Source: Acinetobacter piscicola (lineage in GTDB: Bacteria; Pseudomonadota; Gammaproteobacteria; Pseudomonadales; Moraxellaceae). Taken from it: 64,000 nucleotides of DNA. The stretch's first letter is position 1. Each line of letters starts with the position of its first letter. The notes beneath the pieces were generated by a model. It did not search any database and had not been told where the DNA came from. It was given only the letters and a program-made list of their open reading frames with translations. A program made the position numbers and the translations under genes. The DNA is taken from the NCBI RefSeq assembly GCF_002233755.1, contig NZ_NIFO01000001.1, positions 310,001 to 374,000 of the forward strand, in the 5' to 3' direction. This document shows, one piece after another, positions 10,185 through 19,481 of the stretch.

Positions 10185-11690
10185 CTAACGAATATAATCA
10201 GTATGAGATTGATTTACATAGTTTTTAAACTGATCAATTGAGCCATGACTTTGTAGTAGTGTTGCGAGTGATATCACATATTTATAAGCATTCAATGCTT
10301 TTTCGGCTTTTAAAATGCTTAATTGATTCTGTGCATCAATCACCTGTGTTGCTGTGCCCATATCTTCTTTAAATGAAAGGGTTTGAATTCTTAAATTCTC
10401 TTGAGCAGCTTGTTCATTTTGTTGAAGTAATTGATTACTTTGTTGAGCTGAGCTTAATTCACTATAGGATTTATAAATCACATTCTCAATTTCTTGTTGA
10501 GTGCGTGCAGTTAATAGCTCAGTTGCATAACGTTGTAACTCAGCAGCTTGTACGCTTTTATTTTTATCAATACCTGAAAATAAGTTATAACGCGCTGCGA
10601 CACCGACAATCCAGTTCTGGTCTTGATCTAGACTGTATTCGCCAAAAGCAAACAAACTTGGTTTTTTAGCTGCACTTTGAACTTTAATATTCTGATTGGC
10701 AAGTTGTGTATCCATGCGCATTTTACGAACCAAACTTGATGTTTCAGGATAAGAAGCAAGGAGTTGATCTAAAGATTGGCTTTGTAGACGATTGACAAAA
10801 AGTGGCGTGGTCAGCTGATCAATCGATGGTTTATTCAATAAGTTTTTGAGTTGGAATTGACTAGACTGTAAATTCGCTATGATATTTTGATTGTTCCGTT
10901 GCGCATTATTACGTGCAACTTCAAATTGCATTCGTTGTCCTTTGCTAATAAAACCTTGTTTTTCAAGTTTTAATGCATTTTCATAATGTTGTTGCAAGGT
11001 TGATAATGTTAAGCGACTCGTTTCTAAAAGCTGTTGTTGTAGTTGCACATTAAAATAGGTTCGAATTATTTCAAACCGTTGCACATCTTGCTGTTGTTTG
11101 GAATCGAGTTGGCTACGTTCCGCTTTAAGATTTGCAATCTGCTTTGTTGTCGTGGTGATACCGCCTGTATAAATTGGCATCATGACAGACACAGTAGGGC
11201 GAACGACTTCATCTTCTAGTACAACATTTGCAGTATCTGGAACTAAGCCAATACCACTATGGATTCCCTGTGCAAGACCATCTTTTAAAGGGTCGGTGAT
11301 TGTAGAGGGAATGTTTTGTTGAGACTGCCACTGATCAACACGCTCATTGACGCCTTGTGAAAGTGTCTGTTCTAAATTATTTTTTACGCCATTCAATGGA
11401 ACATCTGTTTCAGTATGAAATTTATAAGCCCGTACGTTTAAGTCGATACGTGGTAAACCTAAATTTTTCACAGCATCTGCTTGAAGTTTAGAGGCTTTAT
11501 TCAAAGCATCATTGGCTTGAGTTGTATAAGAATTTTCAAGAAAATATTGCTCAGCTTGAATATAGCTGAGGTTTTCAGCTGAACTGTAGCTGGCGATACC
11601 TGAGAACAGGCTCAATAAAGTAATTTGCTGTATAGATCTGGATAATGCTTTTCGAGAATATTGTGTTGTAAATTTCATCTGAAAAATCAT
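10185..11690 (-). CDS. TolC-family outer membrane efflux protein
   Basis: Outer-membrane channel of about 500 residues. An N-terminal signal peptide is visible (basic start, hydrophobic LLSLFSGIASYSSA, cleavage before ENLSY). Two long repeated coiled-coil halves follow (Gln/Ala/Leu-rich, about 200-290 and 420-480), with the ARYNLFSG pattern typical of the OEP family in between. Translation may begin at the ATG at 11690 or at the internal ATG at 11678 (MKFTTQYS), which gives a more conventional signal peptide. It is the first gene of the four-gene leftward export operon and presumably receives substrate from the HlyD-like adaptor. TolC proteins are often shared by several pumps. Confidence 0.88.
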   Translation of the reverse strand: MIFQMKFTTQYSRKALSRSIQQITLLSLFSGIASYSSAENLSYIQAEQYFLENSYTTQANDALNKASKLQADAVKNLGLPRIDLNVRAYKFHTETDVPLNGVKNNLEQTLSQGVNERVDQWQSQQNIPSTITDPLKDGLAQGIHSGIGLVPDTANVVLEDEVVRPTVSVMMPIYTGGITTTTKQIANLKAERSQLDSKQQQDVQRFEIIRTYFNVQLQQQLLETSRLTLSTLQQHYENALKLEKQGFISKGQRMQFEVARNNAQRNNQNIIANLQSSQFQLKNLLNKPSIDQLTTPLFVNRLQSQSLDQLLASYPETSSLVRKMRMDTQLANQNIKVQSAAKKPSLFAFGEYSLDQDQNWIVGVAARYNLFSGIDKNKSVQAAELQRYATELLTARTQQEIENVIYKSYSELSSAQQSNQLLQQNEQAAQENLRIQTLSFKEDMGTATQVIDAQNQLSILKAEKALNAYKYVISLATLLQSHGSIDQFKNYVNQSHTDYIR

Positions 11691-11866
11691 CAGTATTTGC
11701 TTGTATTTAGAGCATTCTAACCTTTATTGACTAGAATAAATAATCTAAAAGTAGGGTGATAAATGTGTGGTTTTTGTAGTTTCTATTTTAGAACGATTGC
11801 TGGAATAGGCCAGAGTGAATATTTTATTGTTAATAGAATTTTCAAGAAAAAAGAAATGGAGCGAAT

Positions 11867-12280
11867 ATGACAAAAATTACAGTGGAATCCCTAGTGCATG
11901 CACCAATTGATCAGGTGTGGCAAATCTATAACAATCCTCAAGATATAGAACAGTGGAACACTGCTTCAGTAGATTGGCATACGGTAAATTCTGTCAATGA
12001 TTTGCGAGTAGGTGGTCAGTTTTCAAATCGCATGGAAGCTAAAGATGGCAGTATGGGATTTGATTTCGCTGGAACCTATACAGAAGTCATTCCACATGAA
12101 AAAATTGTCTATGTATTTGGTGATCGTATTGCTGAAGTTATATTTAAGCAGGAGGGAAGTGCAGTTTTGGTCAAGATTGCTTTTGACCCTGAAAATCAAT
12201 ATCCAATTGAACAGCAACAAGCTGGATGGCAAGCCATTTTAAATAATTTTGCACACTATGTAGAACAACAGAATTCATAA
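11867..12280 (+). CDS. SRPBCC/AHSA1-type START-domain protein
   Basis: A 137-residue helix-grip protein of the SRPBCC superfamily (AHSA1/polyketide cyclase-like). It begins with the typical VESLVHAPIDQVWQIYNNPQDIEQWN, where the 'A...VW' and 'W' residues are conserved. The middle 'GGQFSNRMEAKDG' and the late 'GWQAILNNFAHYVEQ' helix complete the fold. The family binds hydrophobic ligands or acts in stress responses; no specific function can be read. GGAG lies about eight bases before the ATG. It has its own short upstream region and no obvious operon partner. Confidence 0.8.
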   Translation: MTKITVESLVHAPIDQVWQIYNNPQDIEQWNTASVDWHTVNSVNDLRVGGQFSNRMEAKDGSMGFDFAGTYTEVIPHEKIVYVFGDRIAEVIFKQEGSAVLVKIAFDPENQYPIEQQQAGWQAILNNFAHYVEQQNS

Positions 12281-12385
12281 TTGAAAGCCTGTTTAAAGGT
12301 GTTTTTAAGATAGTATTCAGGACAATATTGAAAGCAACGTTTAAAAACTGAATTAGATTTTTTGAAATTCATTTGGTATATCAAT

Positions 12386-12895
12386 ATGATCATGATTGAT
12401 TCTGCACGTATGATACTGAAACCTTTTACATCGAATGATGCCGAAGAGTGTTATGCCTGCATTACACCCACGCTGACAAAGTATATGTCTTGGGATCCAC
12501 CACCAGATCAAGCAGCTTCCGAGGTGATATGGCGAGTATGGTTAACCACAATCAAAGAGGGTTCTGATTTAAATTTTGTGATTCGGCATAAATTAAATCA
12601 TGAGTTTTTAGGGTTGGTAGGACTTCATGAAACTCTAGGGAAAACACCTGAACTGGGTATTTGGATCCGAGAAGATCGTCATGGTTTTGGCTATGGAAAA
12701 GAAGCAGTTACAACGCTTGTGCATTGGGCTTCAACAAGGAATGACTTGGAACATTTTATTTATCCTGTAGCTGTCGAAAACCATTCAAGTCGACAGATTG
12801 CTGAATCTTTAAATGGTTATGCAATCTATTGTTCTCAACAGCCTAAATACAATTCGATGACTTACCATATTCCTAAATCAGTCAAACGGACTTAA
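12386..12895 (+). CDS. GNAT-family N-acetyltransferase (RimJ/RimL-like)
   Basis: An acetyl-CoA-dependent N-acetyltransferase of about 169 residues. It opens with the RimJ-type 'SARMILKPFTSNDAEE' strand. The CoA-binding loop is RHGFGYG (about 103-109), and the late helix reads VENHSSRQIAESLNG. The substrate could be a protein N-terminus, an antibiotic or a small amine; the sequence does not say. The start is uncertain: ATGs at 12386 and 12392 both lack a strong ribosome binding site, and a TTG at 12362 would add eight hydrophobic residues. The stop codon lies inside a hairpin that may be the terminator. Confidence 0.78.
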   Translation: MIMIDSARMILKPFTSNDAEECYACITPTLTKYMSWDPPPDQAASEVIWRVWLTTIKEGSDLNFVIRHKLNHEFLGLVGLHETLGKTPELGIWIREDRHGFGYGKEAVTTLVHWASTRNDLEHFIYPVAVENHSSRQIAESLNGYAIYCSQQPKYNSMTYHIPKSVKRT

Positions 12896-12908
12896 AGTCT
12901 GTTTGACT
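12880..12908 (+). terminator. Hairpin over the GNAT gene stop codon
   Basis: AGTCAAACGGACT (12880-12892) and AGTCTGTTTGACT (12896-12908) pair with a single G:T wobble around a TAA loop that is part of the stop region. The T-run after it is weak (CGTCTTTGTT). Confidence 0.5.
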
Positions 12909-13044
12909 CGTCTTTGTTATTGAAATCTCAACTGTAAATTGTCAAACACATTGAAAGATTGACTGACAAAGCTACTGCAAGAAAAGCCATTTTGTGGTTA
13001 AATGCGCCTATTTCATTCGTTTCACTTTTATAAAGGGAAAAATC

Positions 13045-14124
13045 ATGCGCGCGTACAATTTCTGTGCTGGTCCTGCTGCATTACCTACTGCCGTTTTAGA
13101 AAAAGCTCAACAAGAGATGTTAGATTGGCATGGTAAAGGTTTATCCATCATGGAAATGAGCCACCGTAGTAAGGACTATGTGGCTGTCGCTGAAAAAGCA
13201 GAAGCTGATCTTCGTAAGTTGATGAACATCCCTGAAAATTACAAAGTTTTGTTTTTACAAGGTGGCGCATCACTTCAGTTTTCTGCAATTCCTTTGAACC
13301 TTTTGGGTAAAAATGCAAAAGCAGATTATATTCATACGGGTATTTGGTCTGAAAAAGCGACTCAAGAAGCGCAACGATATGGCGATATCAATGTCATAGA
13401 AGCGGGCACAACAATTGATGGCAAACTTGCGATTAGCGATCAAAGCCAATGGAACTTATCGAATGATGCAGCTTATGTGCATTATGCTGAAAATGAAACC
13501 ATTGGTGGTATTCAATTTGCCAATATTCCTGTAACAGATAAACCTTTAGTTGCTGATTTATCATCAAGTATTTTATCTGCGCCTTTAGACGTATCTAAAT
13601 TTGGTTTGATCTATGCCGGTGCACAAAAAAATATCGGCCCAGCAGGTTTAACCTTGGTGATTGTTCGTGATGATTTGCTCGATCAAGCAAAACCTGAAAT
13701 TCCAAGCCTATTAAAATATGGTTCGCAAGCTAAAAATGATTCAATGGTGAATACACCTGCAACTTATGCATGGTATTTATCAGGTTTAGTTTTTGAATGG
13801 TTACTTGAGCAGGGCGGTGTAGACGCAATGCACAAAATCAATTTGGAAAAATCTAAATTACTTTATGGTTATATAGATTCAAGTGATTTTTATAATAATC
13901 CAATCGCGATTCCAAACCGTTCAATTATGAATGTACCTTTTACTTTGGCGGATGAATCTTTAGATAAGTTATTTTTGAAAGAAGCTGAAGAAAACCACTT
14001 ATTGAATCTTGCAGGTCACCGTTCAGTGGGTGGTATGCGTGCGAGTATTTACAATGCCGTGCCTTTGGAAGGTGTTCAGGCATTGGTTAACTTTATGGAT
14101 GACTTTGCTAAGCGCAATGCTTAA
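13045..14124 (+). CDS. serC: Phosphoserine aminotransferase
   Basis: PLP enzyme converting 3-phosphohydroxypyruvate and glutamate to phosphoserine in serine synthesis; it also acts on the 4-phosphohydroxythreonine precursor in pyridoxine synthesis. The protein has 359 residues, close to the E. coli enzyme. It starts [14 protein letters not shown], with GGASLQF and [11 protein letters not shown] in the substrate and PLP sites. The PLP lysine is Lys195 in [12 protein letters not shown], and the tail includes [14 protein letters not shown]. The ATG at 13045 has AAAGGGAAA just upstream, so the longer frame from a GTG at 12994 is not used. It is monocistronic with a strong terminator. Confidence 0.96.
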   Translation: MRAYNFCAGPAALPTAVLEKAQQEMLDWHGKGLSIMEMSHRSKDYVAVAEKAEADLRKLMNIPENYKVLFLQGGASLQFSAIPLNLLGKNAKADYIHTGIWSEKATQEAQRYGDINVIEAGTTIDGKLAISDQSQWNLSNDAAYVHYAENETIGGIQFANIPVTDKPLVADLSSSILSAPLDVSKFGLIYAGAQKNIGPAGLTLVIVRDDLLDQAKPEIPSLLKYGSQAKNDSMVNTPATYAWYLSGLVFEWLLEQGGVDAMHKINLEKSKLLYGYIDSSDFYNNPIAIPNRSIMNVPFTLADESLDKLFLKEAEENHLLNLAGHRSVGGMRASIYNAVPLEGVQALVNFMDDFAKRNA

Positions 14125-14152
14125 TCCATAATTTTACAAAAGATTTATAAAT

Positions 14153-14182
14153 AAAAAATCCTTCACTTTGAAGGATTTTTTT
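14153..14182. terminator. Bidirectional terminator after serC
   Basis: TCCTTCA / TGAAGGA stem with a CTT loop, flanked by six As on the left and seven Ts on the right. It can end serC and also the small leftward gene at 14207. Confidence 0.88.
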
Positions 14183-14206
14183 ATATATGCGTTACTAGGT
14201 TATAAA

Positions 14207-14359
14207 TCAGGTCGATGGAAAAATGCCTAGAATATGATTGATCATTGCGGCCAAAAACATCCCCAGAACAAAAAAGCAGCAAGCTCCTTTATCCAAACGT
14301 AAGCGAAAACCACTATTTTCGCTAATAAGACTAGTCGATTGTTCAGGTATAATTTTCAT
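14207..14359 (-). CDS. Small membrane protein (50 aa), unknown function
   Basis: A 50-residue frame opposite serC, preceded by TAGGCTCAGTA before the ATG (AGG about seven bases upstream). The first 24 residues are polar. They are followed by a hydrophobic stretch (ACCFFVLGMFLAAMINHILGIF) long enough for one membrane span, and PST at the end. It converges on serC and shares its bidirectional terminator. I do not recognise the family. The ribosome binding site, membrane pattern and terminator together argue for a real small gene. Confidence 0.55.
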   Translation of the reverse strand: MKIIPEQSTSLISENSGFRLRLDKGACCFFVLGMFLAAMINHILGIFPST

Positions 14360-14951
14360 TACTGAGCCTAGATTTTAAAATTATTGTTAAATCCTATTGG
14401 TTCGTCGTATTTTTAACATAAAATATTGGTTAAATAAAGCACTAATTTACATTAATTCAACGATTGTAAATATATTAACGCAGAATGATTTTAATTATTT
14501 TAAATTTAAAATAAGTAATTTGTGGGTATATTGTGGATAACTTAACTGTATTATCTATGATTTGAATTAAATAATAGGTCTAAAGTTAACTTGAATTACA
14601 TTTAATTCATGTAAGTAGTTGATTTATATTTATTCAATAGCAATTTTAAAAAGATGATGATTCAACAATCATTTAAATTCATTTTCTCTAAAAGTGTGGT
14701 TGAGTACAGTTTGTTTTAATTATTTAAAATTAATTTATTTTATTGAGTCTTAGCATATTTAGGTTTTTCTTTATAGTGATTTGAATTTAAAAATGTGGAT
14801 AACTTTTTATAAATGAATTTAAAACAAGTATTATGTTTAAAATATATGAGAATAAATTAAGTCTTTTTTTAATTTTTATTTAGGTATAAAAAAGCATGTT
14901 ATTCACATAACATGCCTTTTAGGATGATTGTACTATCGAATCCGCAATAAA
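14360..14951. other. A+T-rich gene-free stretch
   Basis: About 590 bases of very A+T-rich DNA with no convincing frame. It contains the likely promoter of the small leftward gene at its left edge and the terminator of the leftward 309-residue gene at its right edge (14887-14920). Nothing else stands out. Confidence 0.6.
14887..14920 (-). terminator. Terminator of the 309-aa hypothetical gene
   Basis: GCATGTTAT / ATAACATGC with a four-base loop (14894-14915). Read leftward it is followed by TTTTTTATACC. A T-run is also present rightward. Confidence 0.85.
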
Positions 14952-15881
14952 TTATTTCTCAGAATAGATATTCGCCTGAATCCAAATATTGCCACGGATA
15001 TATTGTCCAATTTCAAAGTTTTTAAATGCAGGATCTTTGGTCGCAATACGCACTAAAATGGCAGGTTGATCTTCTTCTAAAATCAAAGTGACATCATAAA
15101 GGGTATATTCTTGTTGCATAAATTGCATGGATGTCTTACCAACCACTTTACCTTGGAACCACGCCTCATCTTCTTGACCTAAAGTTTCACCGTAGAGATA
15201 GGCCACCATTTTTGAAAAATCAACAGTGACAGGTGCTTTATCATCTTCAGATTTAGGCTCCCAAGCATTGATTTGTTCTTGCAAGTTTTCAGGTGCAATA
15301 CCATTATTTTGCGAAAGAATATCATTGAGTGCACGATGGTGCTTAATTGAAGCAGGGTCATCGACAATAATTTGTTCATGATCTGAAACTTTTTCAAGTG
15401 CATAGGCCCATGCATTGAGTTGCACTTTGTATTGCTGATCACGTTGATATTGGTGACTATTGACACTATATAAGCTGTCAAAAGCATAAACCACACTATT
15501 GCTGCCTACATTTAACGATAAGACGGCTTGCGTATTGGTTTTACAAGTAATGATTCGATCAATCGAGGCGGTCAGTTGATACGGACTTTCAAAGCTTGGA
15601 AAAGCCGTTTTTACCGCTTTAGGCTTATTGTTTTCAACATCAATCACTTGGCAGAGTTGTACTGAAGCGCCACTTGGACCTTGAATGAGCCAAGCAGATT
15701 GATCCATATCGCATTCTTTAGCGCACAGACCCATTGGCATAATCGGTGCATCGAGTGCGAGACCTAACCATTTGGGCACCTCTGTGCTTGGATTTTCTGT
15801 GAGTAAGTTCCAATGCTCGACATGACTACCAAAAGTTTGATCTTCAATCGTAATTATTTCTGGTCTGTTTTGATTGTTCAT
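14952..15881 (-). CDS. Hypothetical cytoplasmic protein (309 aa)
   Basis: A soluble 309-residue protein with no signal peptide or membrane span. I cannot place it in a named family. It has an N-terminal part containing three Cys (AKECDMD, QLCQV, ITCKT) and a central segment rich in Gln and Tyr (SVNSHQYQRDQQYKVQLNAWAYALE). The C-terminal strand-rich region, about 230-305, ends FEIGQYIRGNIWIQANIY and looks like a small beta-barrel or OB-like fold. It is monocistronic, with a strong terminator and roughly 300 bases of upstream DNA. Codon use matches the neighbours, so it is probably a resident gene. Confidence 0.7.
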   Translation of the reverse strand: MNNQNRPEIITIEDQTFGSHVEHWNLLTENPSTEVPKWLGLALDAPIMPMGLCAKECDMDQSAWLIQGPSGASVQLCQVIDVENNKPKAVKTAFPSFESPYQLTASIDRIITCKTNTQAVLSLNVGSNSVVYAFDSLYSVNSHQYQRDQQYKVQLNAWAYALEKVSDHEQIIVDDPASIKHHRALNDILSQNNGIAPENLQEQINAWEPKSEDDKAPVTVDFSKMVAYLYGETLGQEDEAWFQGKVVGKTSMQFMQQEYTLYDVTLILEEDQPAILVRIATKDPAFKNFEIGQYIRGNIWIQANIYSEK

Positions 15882-16186
15882 ATTTGCAATTGATTCATGC
15901 TGCTCTTATTACATTAAATCGAGGGTGATTGTTATATTTCAAGTCTTAAAATGTAAAATGACTATGAAAAGCATGTTTTAAAGCTAAAACGCCTATGATT
16001 TGCTTTAAAAATAACCAAAAATAAAAGAAGTACAGTGATTTAAATTGAATCATAAAATTCAAAGATCAAATTTAAATATTCAAATTAAAGTATTCAAAAT
16101 CGTGATTTGATCAAAAGCACCAAAGTAAGTTCGTTGACATTTTGCTAAACTAGACGAATACAATAAAGCTAAAGCTGAGAAAATGT
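15882..16186. other. Divergent promoter region
   Basis: About 305 gene-free bases between the leftward hypothetical gene and the rightward yaiI-type gene. A consensus -35 box lies at 16134 (annotated separately). The rest is A+T-rich with short repeats of ATTCAAA. Confidence 0.55.
16134..16164 (+). promoter_or_regulatory. Putative sigma-70 promoter of the yaiI-type gene
   Basis: Perfect -35 TTGACA (16134-16139) and TACAAT (16159-16164) as a -10 box. The spacing is 19 bases, longer than ideal, and the pair ends about 22 bases before the start codon. Confidence 0.5.
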
Positions 16187-16657
16187 GTGTTGCCATTTAA
16201 ACTTTGGGTCGATGCAGATGCATTGCCTAAAATTCTGCGTGAAGTGATTCTGCGAGCTTCTGATCGTTATCAATTAGAAGTCACTTTTGTTGCCAATCAA
16301 CCTGTTGGAATTACACCCTCTGTTCGTATTAATTCGATTCAAGCAATGGCGGGTGCTGATCAAGCAGATCAAGAAATCGTGGATCGTATGAGTGAACACG
16401 ATATTGTCATTACACAAGATATTCCTTTGGCTGCTCAAGTTATTGAAAAGGGTGGTGTTGCAATTCATCCACGCGGTGAGGTTTATACATCAGCCAATGT
16501 CAAAGCGCGCTTACATTTGCGTGATTTTATGGATACTTTACGTGGTGCAGGAGTACAAACAGGCGGGCCTCCACCTATTTCAGAACGTGATAAACGTGAG
16601 TTCTCCAGTAGTTTAGATCAAACGATTTTAAAGCAAAAACGTAAAACTGCTGTATAA
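16187..16657 (+). CDS. yaiI: YaiI/YqxD family protein (UPF0178, DUF188)
   Basis: A 156-residue protein of the widely conserved DUF188 family, which has a NYN/PIN-like nuclease fold by family knowledge but no established substrate. Hallmarks: WVDADALPK at the N-terminus, [16 protein letters not shown] (acidic site) and the C-terminal [20 protein letters not shown]. The start is non-ATG: GTG at 16187 or the adjacent TTG at 16190. The only nearby ATG (16183) runs into a stop after five codons. A promoter-like pair lies just upstream. Confidence 0.88.
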   Translation: MLPFKLWVDADALPKILREVILRASDRYQLEVTFVANQPVGITPSVRINSIQAMAGADQADQEIVDRMSEHDIVITQDIPLAAQVIEKGGVAIHPRGEVYTSANVKARLHLRDFMDTLRGAGVQTGGPPPISERDKREFSSSLDQTILKQKRKTAV

Positions 16658-16705
16658 GTAACTTTAGTCATATTCGCCCATCGCATTGACCTATTAGGAA
16701 ACAAT

Positions 16706-17614
16706 ATGCCCTCCAAATCAAACCTGATGATGACTTATATTTTATTGGTCTTCATTTGGGCAAGCACACCATTGGCGATTGTTTGGAGTGTGTCTGATTT
16801 ACATTTGATGTGGGCCTTGGTATTACGCTTTTTTATTGCTTTGCCGGTTGCTTGCGGCGTGTTGTTATTACTTAAAATAAAATTACCGCTCAATAAAATT
16901 GCGTTGCACAGCTATTTGGCAGGTTCATTGAGTTTAATTGGTTCTCAAATTTTTACTTATGCTGCAACGAAATATTTGAGCTCAGGTATTATTGCTTTAA
17001 TGTTCGGATTTGCGCCGATTATGGCAGGTTTGATTGGTCGCTTTGGATTCCAGCAAAAGCTTTTGACTTTACAATGGTTGGGAATGGCGGTTTCTGTTAT
17101 TGGATTAGGTATTATTTGTACCAGTGGTGCAGAAAGTCAGCACGTTCATCCAATTGGAATCGGTCTGATGCTACTGAGCGTGTTTGCATATTCACTGTCG
17201 ATTTATTGGGTTAAATTTGTCAATGCGCAGATTGAACCGATGGCACAAGCAACTGGTTCAATTTTGTTTTCTACTTTTGGAGCGGTTTGTATTGTTCCTT
17301 TTATTTGGCAATACGCACCGACACATTTACCCAATACTCAATCACTCTTGGCATTGATCTATACTGTTTTGATGGCATCGTTATTGGCAATGTTCTGTTA
17401 TTTCAAATTGGTACAGAATATTAAAGCGACTACTTTATCTTTAACCACAGTGATGACCCCAATGTTAGCGATGTTTTTTGGCGCAATGCTAAATGATGAA
17501 AAATTAACAATCACTGTATTTGTCGGGGCAGCCGTTTTAATTTTTGGATTATTCTTATATTTTTATAGAGACTTTAAAGCGAGTAAATTACTCGCTCGAA
17601 AAATTAAAGTTTAG
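16706..17614 (+). CDS. EamA/DMT-family transporter
   Basis: Inner-membrane protein of 302 residues with ten hydrophobic segments, made of two EamA repeats (about 8-135 and 150-285). That is the drug/metabolite transporter layout of RhaT/YdcZ-like exporters. The first repeat starts with the usual 'FIWASTPLAIVWSV'. A ribosome binding site (AGGAAA) precedes the ATG by five bases. The gene follows yaiI after 48 bases, in the same direction. The exported compound cannot be deduced. Confidence 0.85.
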   Translation: MPSKSNLMMTYILLVFIWASTPLAIVWSVSDLHLMWALVLRFFIALPVACGVLLLLKIKLPLNKIALHSYLAGSLSLIGSQIFTYAATKYLSSGIIALMFGFAPIMAGLIGRFGFQQKLLTLQWLGMAVSVIGLGIICTSGAESQHVHPIGIGLMLLSVFAYSLSIYWVKFVNAQIEPMAQATGSILFSTFGAVCIVPFIWQYAPTHLPNTQSLLALIYTVLMASLLAMFCYFKLVQNIKATTLSLTTVMTPMLAMFFGAMLNDEKLTITVFVGAAVLIFGLFLYFYRDFKASKLLARKIKV

Positions 17615-17650
17615 TCCATAAATCAATCAACTATAAATCAATAAATTATC

Positions 17651-18223
17651 TCAGTTGGTCGGTATGATATTAAGCTGAATGCATTCTGCAAGTTTAACTC
17701 GGTCTTGTGGGTGCAGAGTGATGAAATATGCACCAACACGATATTGTTCATTTTCCACACTTTCTGAATAAGCAATCTGAGCTGTCGCTGCAATATGAAA
17801 GAAATTTTCAGGATGGCTTAAGGCTACATGAATATAAGTGCCTTGTTTTAAGTGTTGTTGGCTGGTAAAGCTAAAACCGCTCTCTGAAAAGTTAACCTTT
17901 TGAGGCGTTGGTAACATGGTTTGTACAATAGAATCGTAAATAGAACCTGTAATAAGGTTTAATTTCTGATTGAATAAGGATAAGATTCGAGCAATTTGTT
18001 GATCTTTTTCATTTAATTGTTCTAATTCGTAGTGAAGTGCATGATCAAATTGATCTAATTCTGCAAGTAGTAGAAAATAGCGCGGTAATACAAAATTAGA
18101 ATCGTATGGATCGTTCAGCGCAACTTCTTCAGAAATGACTTGATAGTTGATTCTTAATGCAGCATCGATGCGCGACATAACGCGACGTTCATTTGTTTCA
18201 TTTTGATGCTGTAACGCTTCCAT
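17651..18223 (-). CDS. PilZ-domain protein
   Basis: A 190-residue cytoplasmic protein. The second half resembles a PilZ-type c-di-GMP domain: 'NFSESGFSFTSQQHLKQGTYIHVALSHP' (the D/N-x-S-x-x-G motif), then a strand-rich part ending 'RVGAYFITLHPQDRVKLAECI'. An arginine/acidic helical N-terminus precedes it (about 1-95). The start at 18223 has an AGGTG ribosome binding site four bases upstream. An in-frame ATG at 18286 would overlap the divergent lol gene and has none. Only 22 bases separate this start from that of the lol permease gene. A role in c-di-GMP signalling is inferred. Confidence 0.7.
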   Translation of the reverse strand: MEALQHQNETNERRVMSRIDAALRINYQVISEEVALNDPYDSNFVLPRYFLLLAELDQFDHALHYELEQLNEKDQQIARILSLFNQKLNLITGSIYDSIVQTMLPTPQKVNFSESGFSFTSQQHLKQGTYIHVALSHPENFFHIAATAQIAYSESVENEQYRVGAYFITLHPQDRVKLAECIQLNIIPTN

Positions 18224-18245
18224 AAAACACCTCGGACTAGATGGT

Positions 18246-19481
18246 ATGTTTAAACCAATCTCGCTGTATATAGGGTTGAGATACACTCGCGCACGGCGTA
18301 GTAATCACTTTATTTCTTTTATCGCTCTGGTTTCCATGATCGGTCTTACCTTAGGCGTAGCTGTACTTATTACAGTTCTATCCGTTATGAATGGTTTTGA
18401 CCGAGAGTTAAAGACACGTGTCTTGGGTATGATACCTCAAGCTACTGTTTCTTCAACGCAAATTTTAACAGACTGGCCCGTTCTTGCAAAGAAAATTGAA
18501 CAACATGAGCATGTTACTGGTGTTGCACCATTTACCCAACTTCAAGGTATGCTCACAGCACAGGGGCAAGTTGCTGGAATCATGGTCACGGGTATTGAAC
18601 CTCAATATGAAAAGAAGGTTTCAATTATCCAAAATCATATGGTGGAAGGTAGCATAGATCAACTAAAAAAAGGTGAATATGGCATTGTTTTAGGTAAACA
18701 AATGACAGATGCGTTAGGGCTAAGCCTGAATGATAATGTCACGTTGGTTTTACCTGAAGCGACACCATCTCCAGCAGGCGTAGTACCGCGGTTTAAACGT
18801 TTTAAAATCGTGGGTATTTTCAGTATTGGTGCAGAAGTTGATTCTAGTCTTGGCTATATCGCTTTAAATGACGCATCAACTTTGTTACGCCTTCCAGATG
18901 GTGCACAAGGTGTACGTATGAAGTTGGATGATATTTTCCAAGCACCTCAAGTGGCAAATCAAATTGTAAAAGAGCTTCCGGGCACGTTCTATGCTTCCGA
19001 CTGGACTTATACGCATGGTAATTTGTTCAGTGCGATTCAGATGGAAAAGGCGATGGTCAGTCTTTTACTGTTTTTAATTGTACTTGTTGCTGCGTTTAAT
19101 ATTGTTTCTTCATTGGTGATGGTTGTTACCGATAAAAAGTCTGATATAGCAATTCTTCGGACGTTAGGTGCTTCACCTGCAACAATTACGCGAATTTTTA
19201 TGGTTCAAGGTACTGTGATTGGTGTTGTTGGAACAGTGGCTGGGGCTATTTTAGGAATCATTTCTGCTTTAGGCATCAGTAACTTTATTGGCTGGTTGAA
19301 TACTACGTTAGGTTTACATTTATTCGATGCTTATTTTATCAACTATTTACCGTCTTATTTAAGATGGCAAGATGTGGTTGTGATCGTTGGATTATCTTTA
19401 TTGCTCAGTTTCTTGGCGACCATTTATCCAGCTTTACGTGCAGCAAAAATTCAACCTGCGGAGGCACTTCGTTATGAGTAA
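18246..19481 (+). CDS. lolC: Lipoprotein-releasing ABC permease (LolC/LolE family, possibly LolF-type)
   Basis: Inner-membrane subunit of the Lol system, which extracts outer-membrane lipoproteins and hands them to LolA. The 411-residue protein starts with the family signature 'GLRYTRARRSNHFISFIALVSMIGLTLGVAVLI'. It has a periplasmic MacB-like core (about 50-265) and three C-terminal spans with the conserved 'DIAILRTLGASP'. Only one LolC/E gene lies next to lolD, whereas enterobacteria have lolCDE. This fits the LolDF arrangement described for some gamma- and beta-proteobacteria, in which one permease forms a homodimer. Its stop overlaps the lolD start (ATGAGTAA). Confidence 0.9.
   Translation: MFKPISLYIGLRYTRARRSNHFISFIALVSMIGLTLGVAVLITVLSVMNGFDRELKTRVLGMIPQATVSSTQILTDWPVLAKKIEQHEHVTGVAPFTQLQGMLTAQGQVAGIMVTGIEPQYEKKVSIIQNHMVEGSIDQLKKGEYGIVLGKQMTDALGLSLNDNVTLVLPEATPSPAGVVPRFKRFKIVGIFSIGAEVDSSLGYIALNDASTLLRLPDGAQGVRMKLDDIFQAPQVANQIVKELPGTFYASDWTYTHGNLFSAIQMEKAMVSLLLFLIVLVAAFNIVSSLVMVVTDKKSDIAILRTLGASPATITRIFMVQGTVIGVVGTVAGAILGIISALGISNFIGWLNTTLGLHLFDAYFINYLPSYLRWQDVVVIVGLSLLLSFLATIYPALRAAKIQPAEALRYE

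Noticed and set aside
19387..19473. Longer start for lolD
   Set aside because: It would lie inside the permease gene. The ATG overlapping the permease stop gives the standard LolD start.
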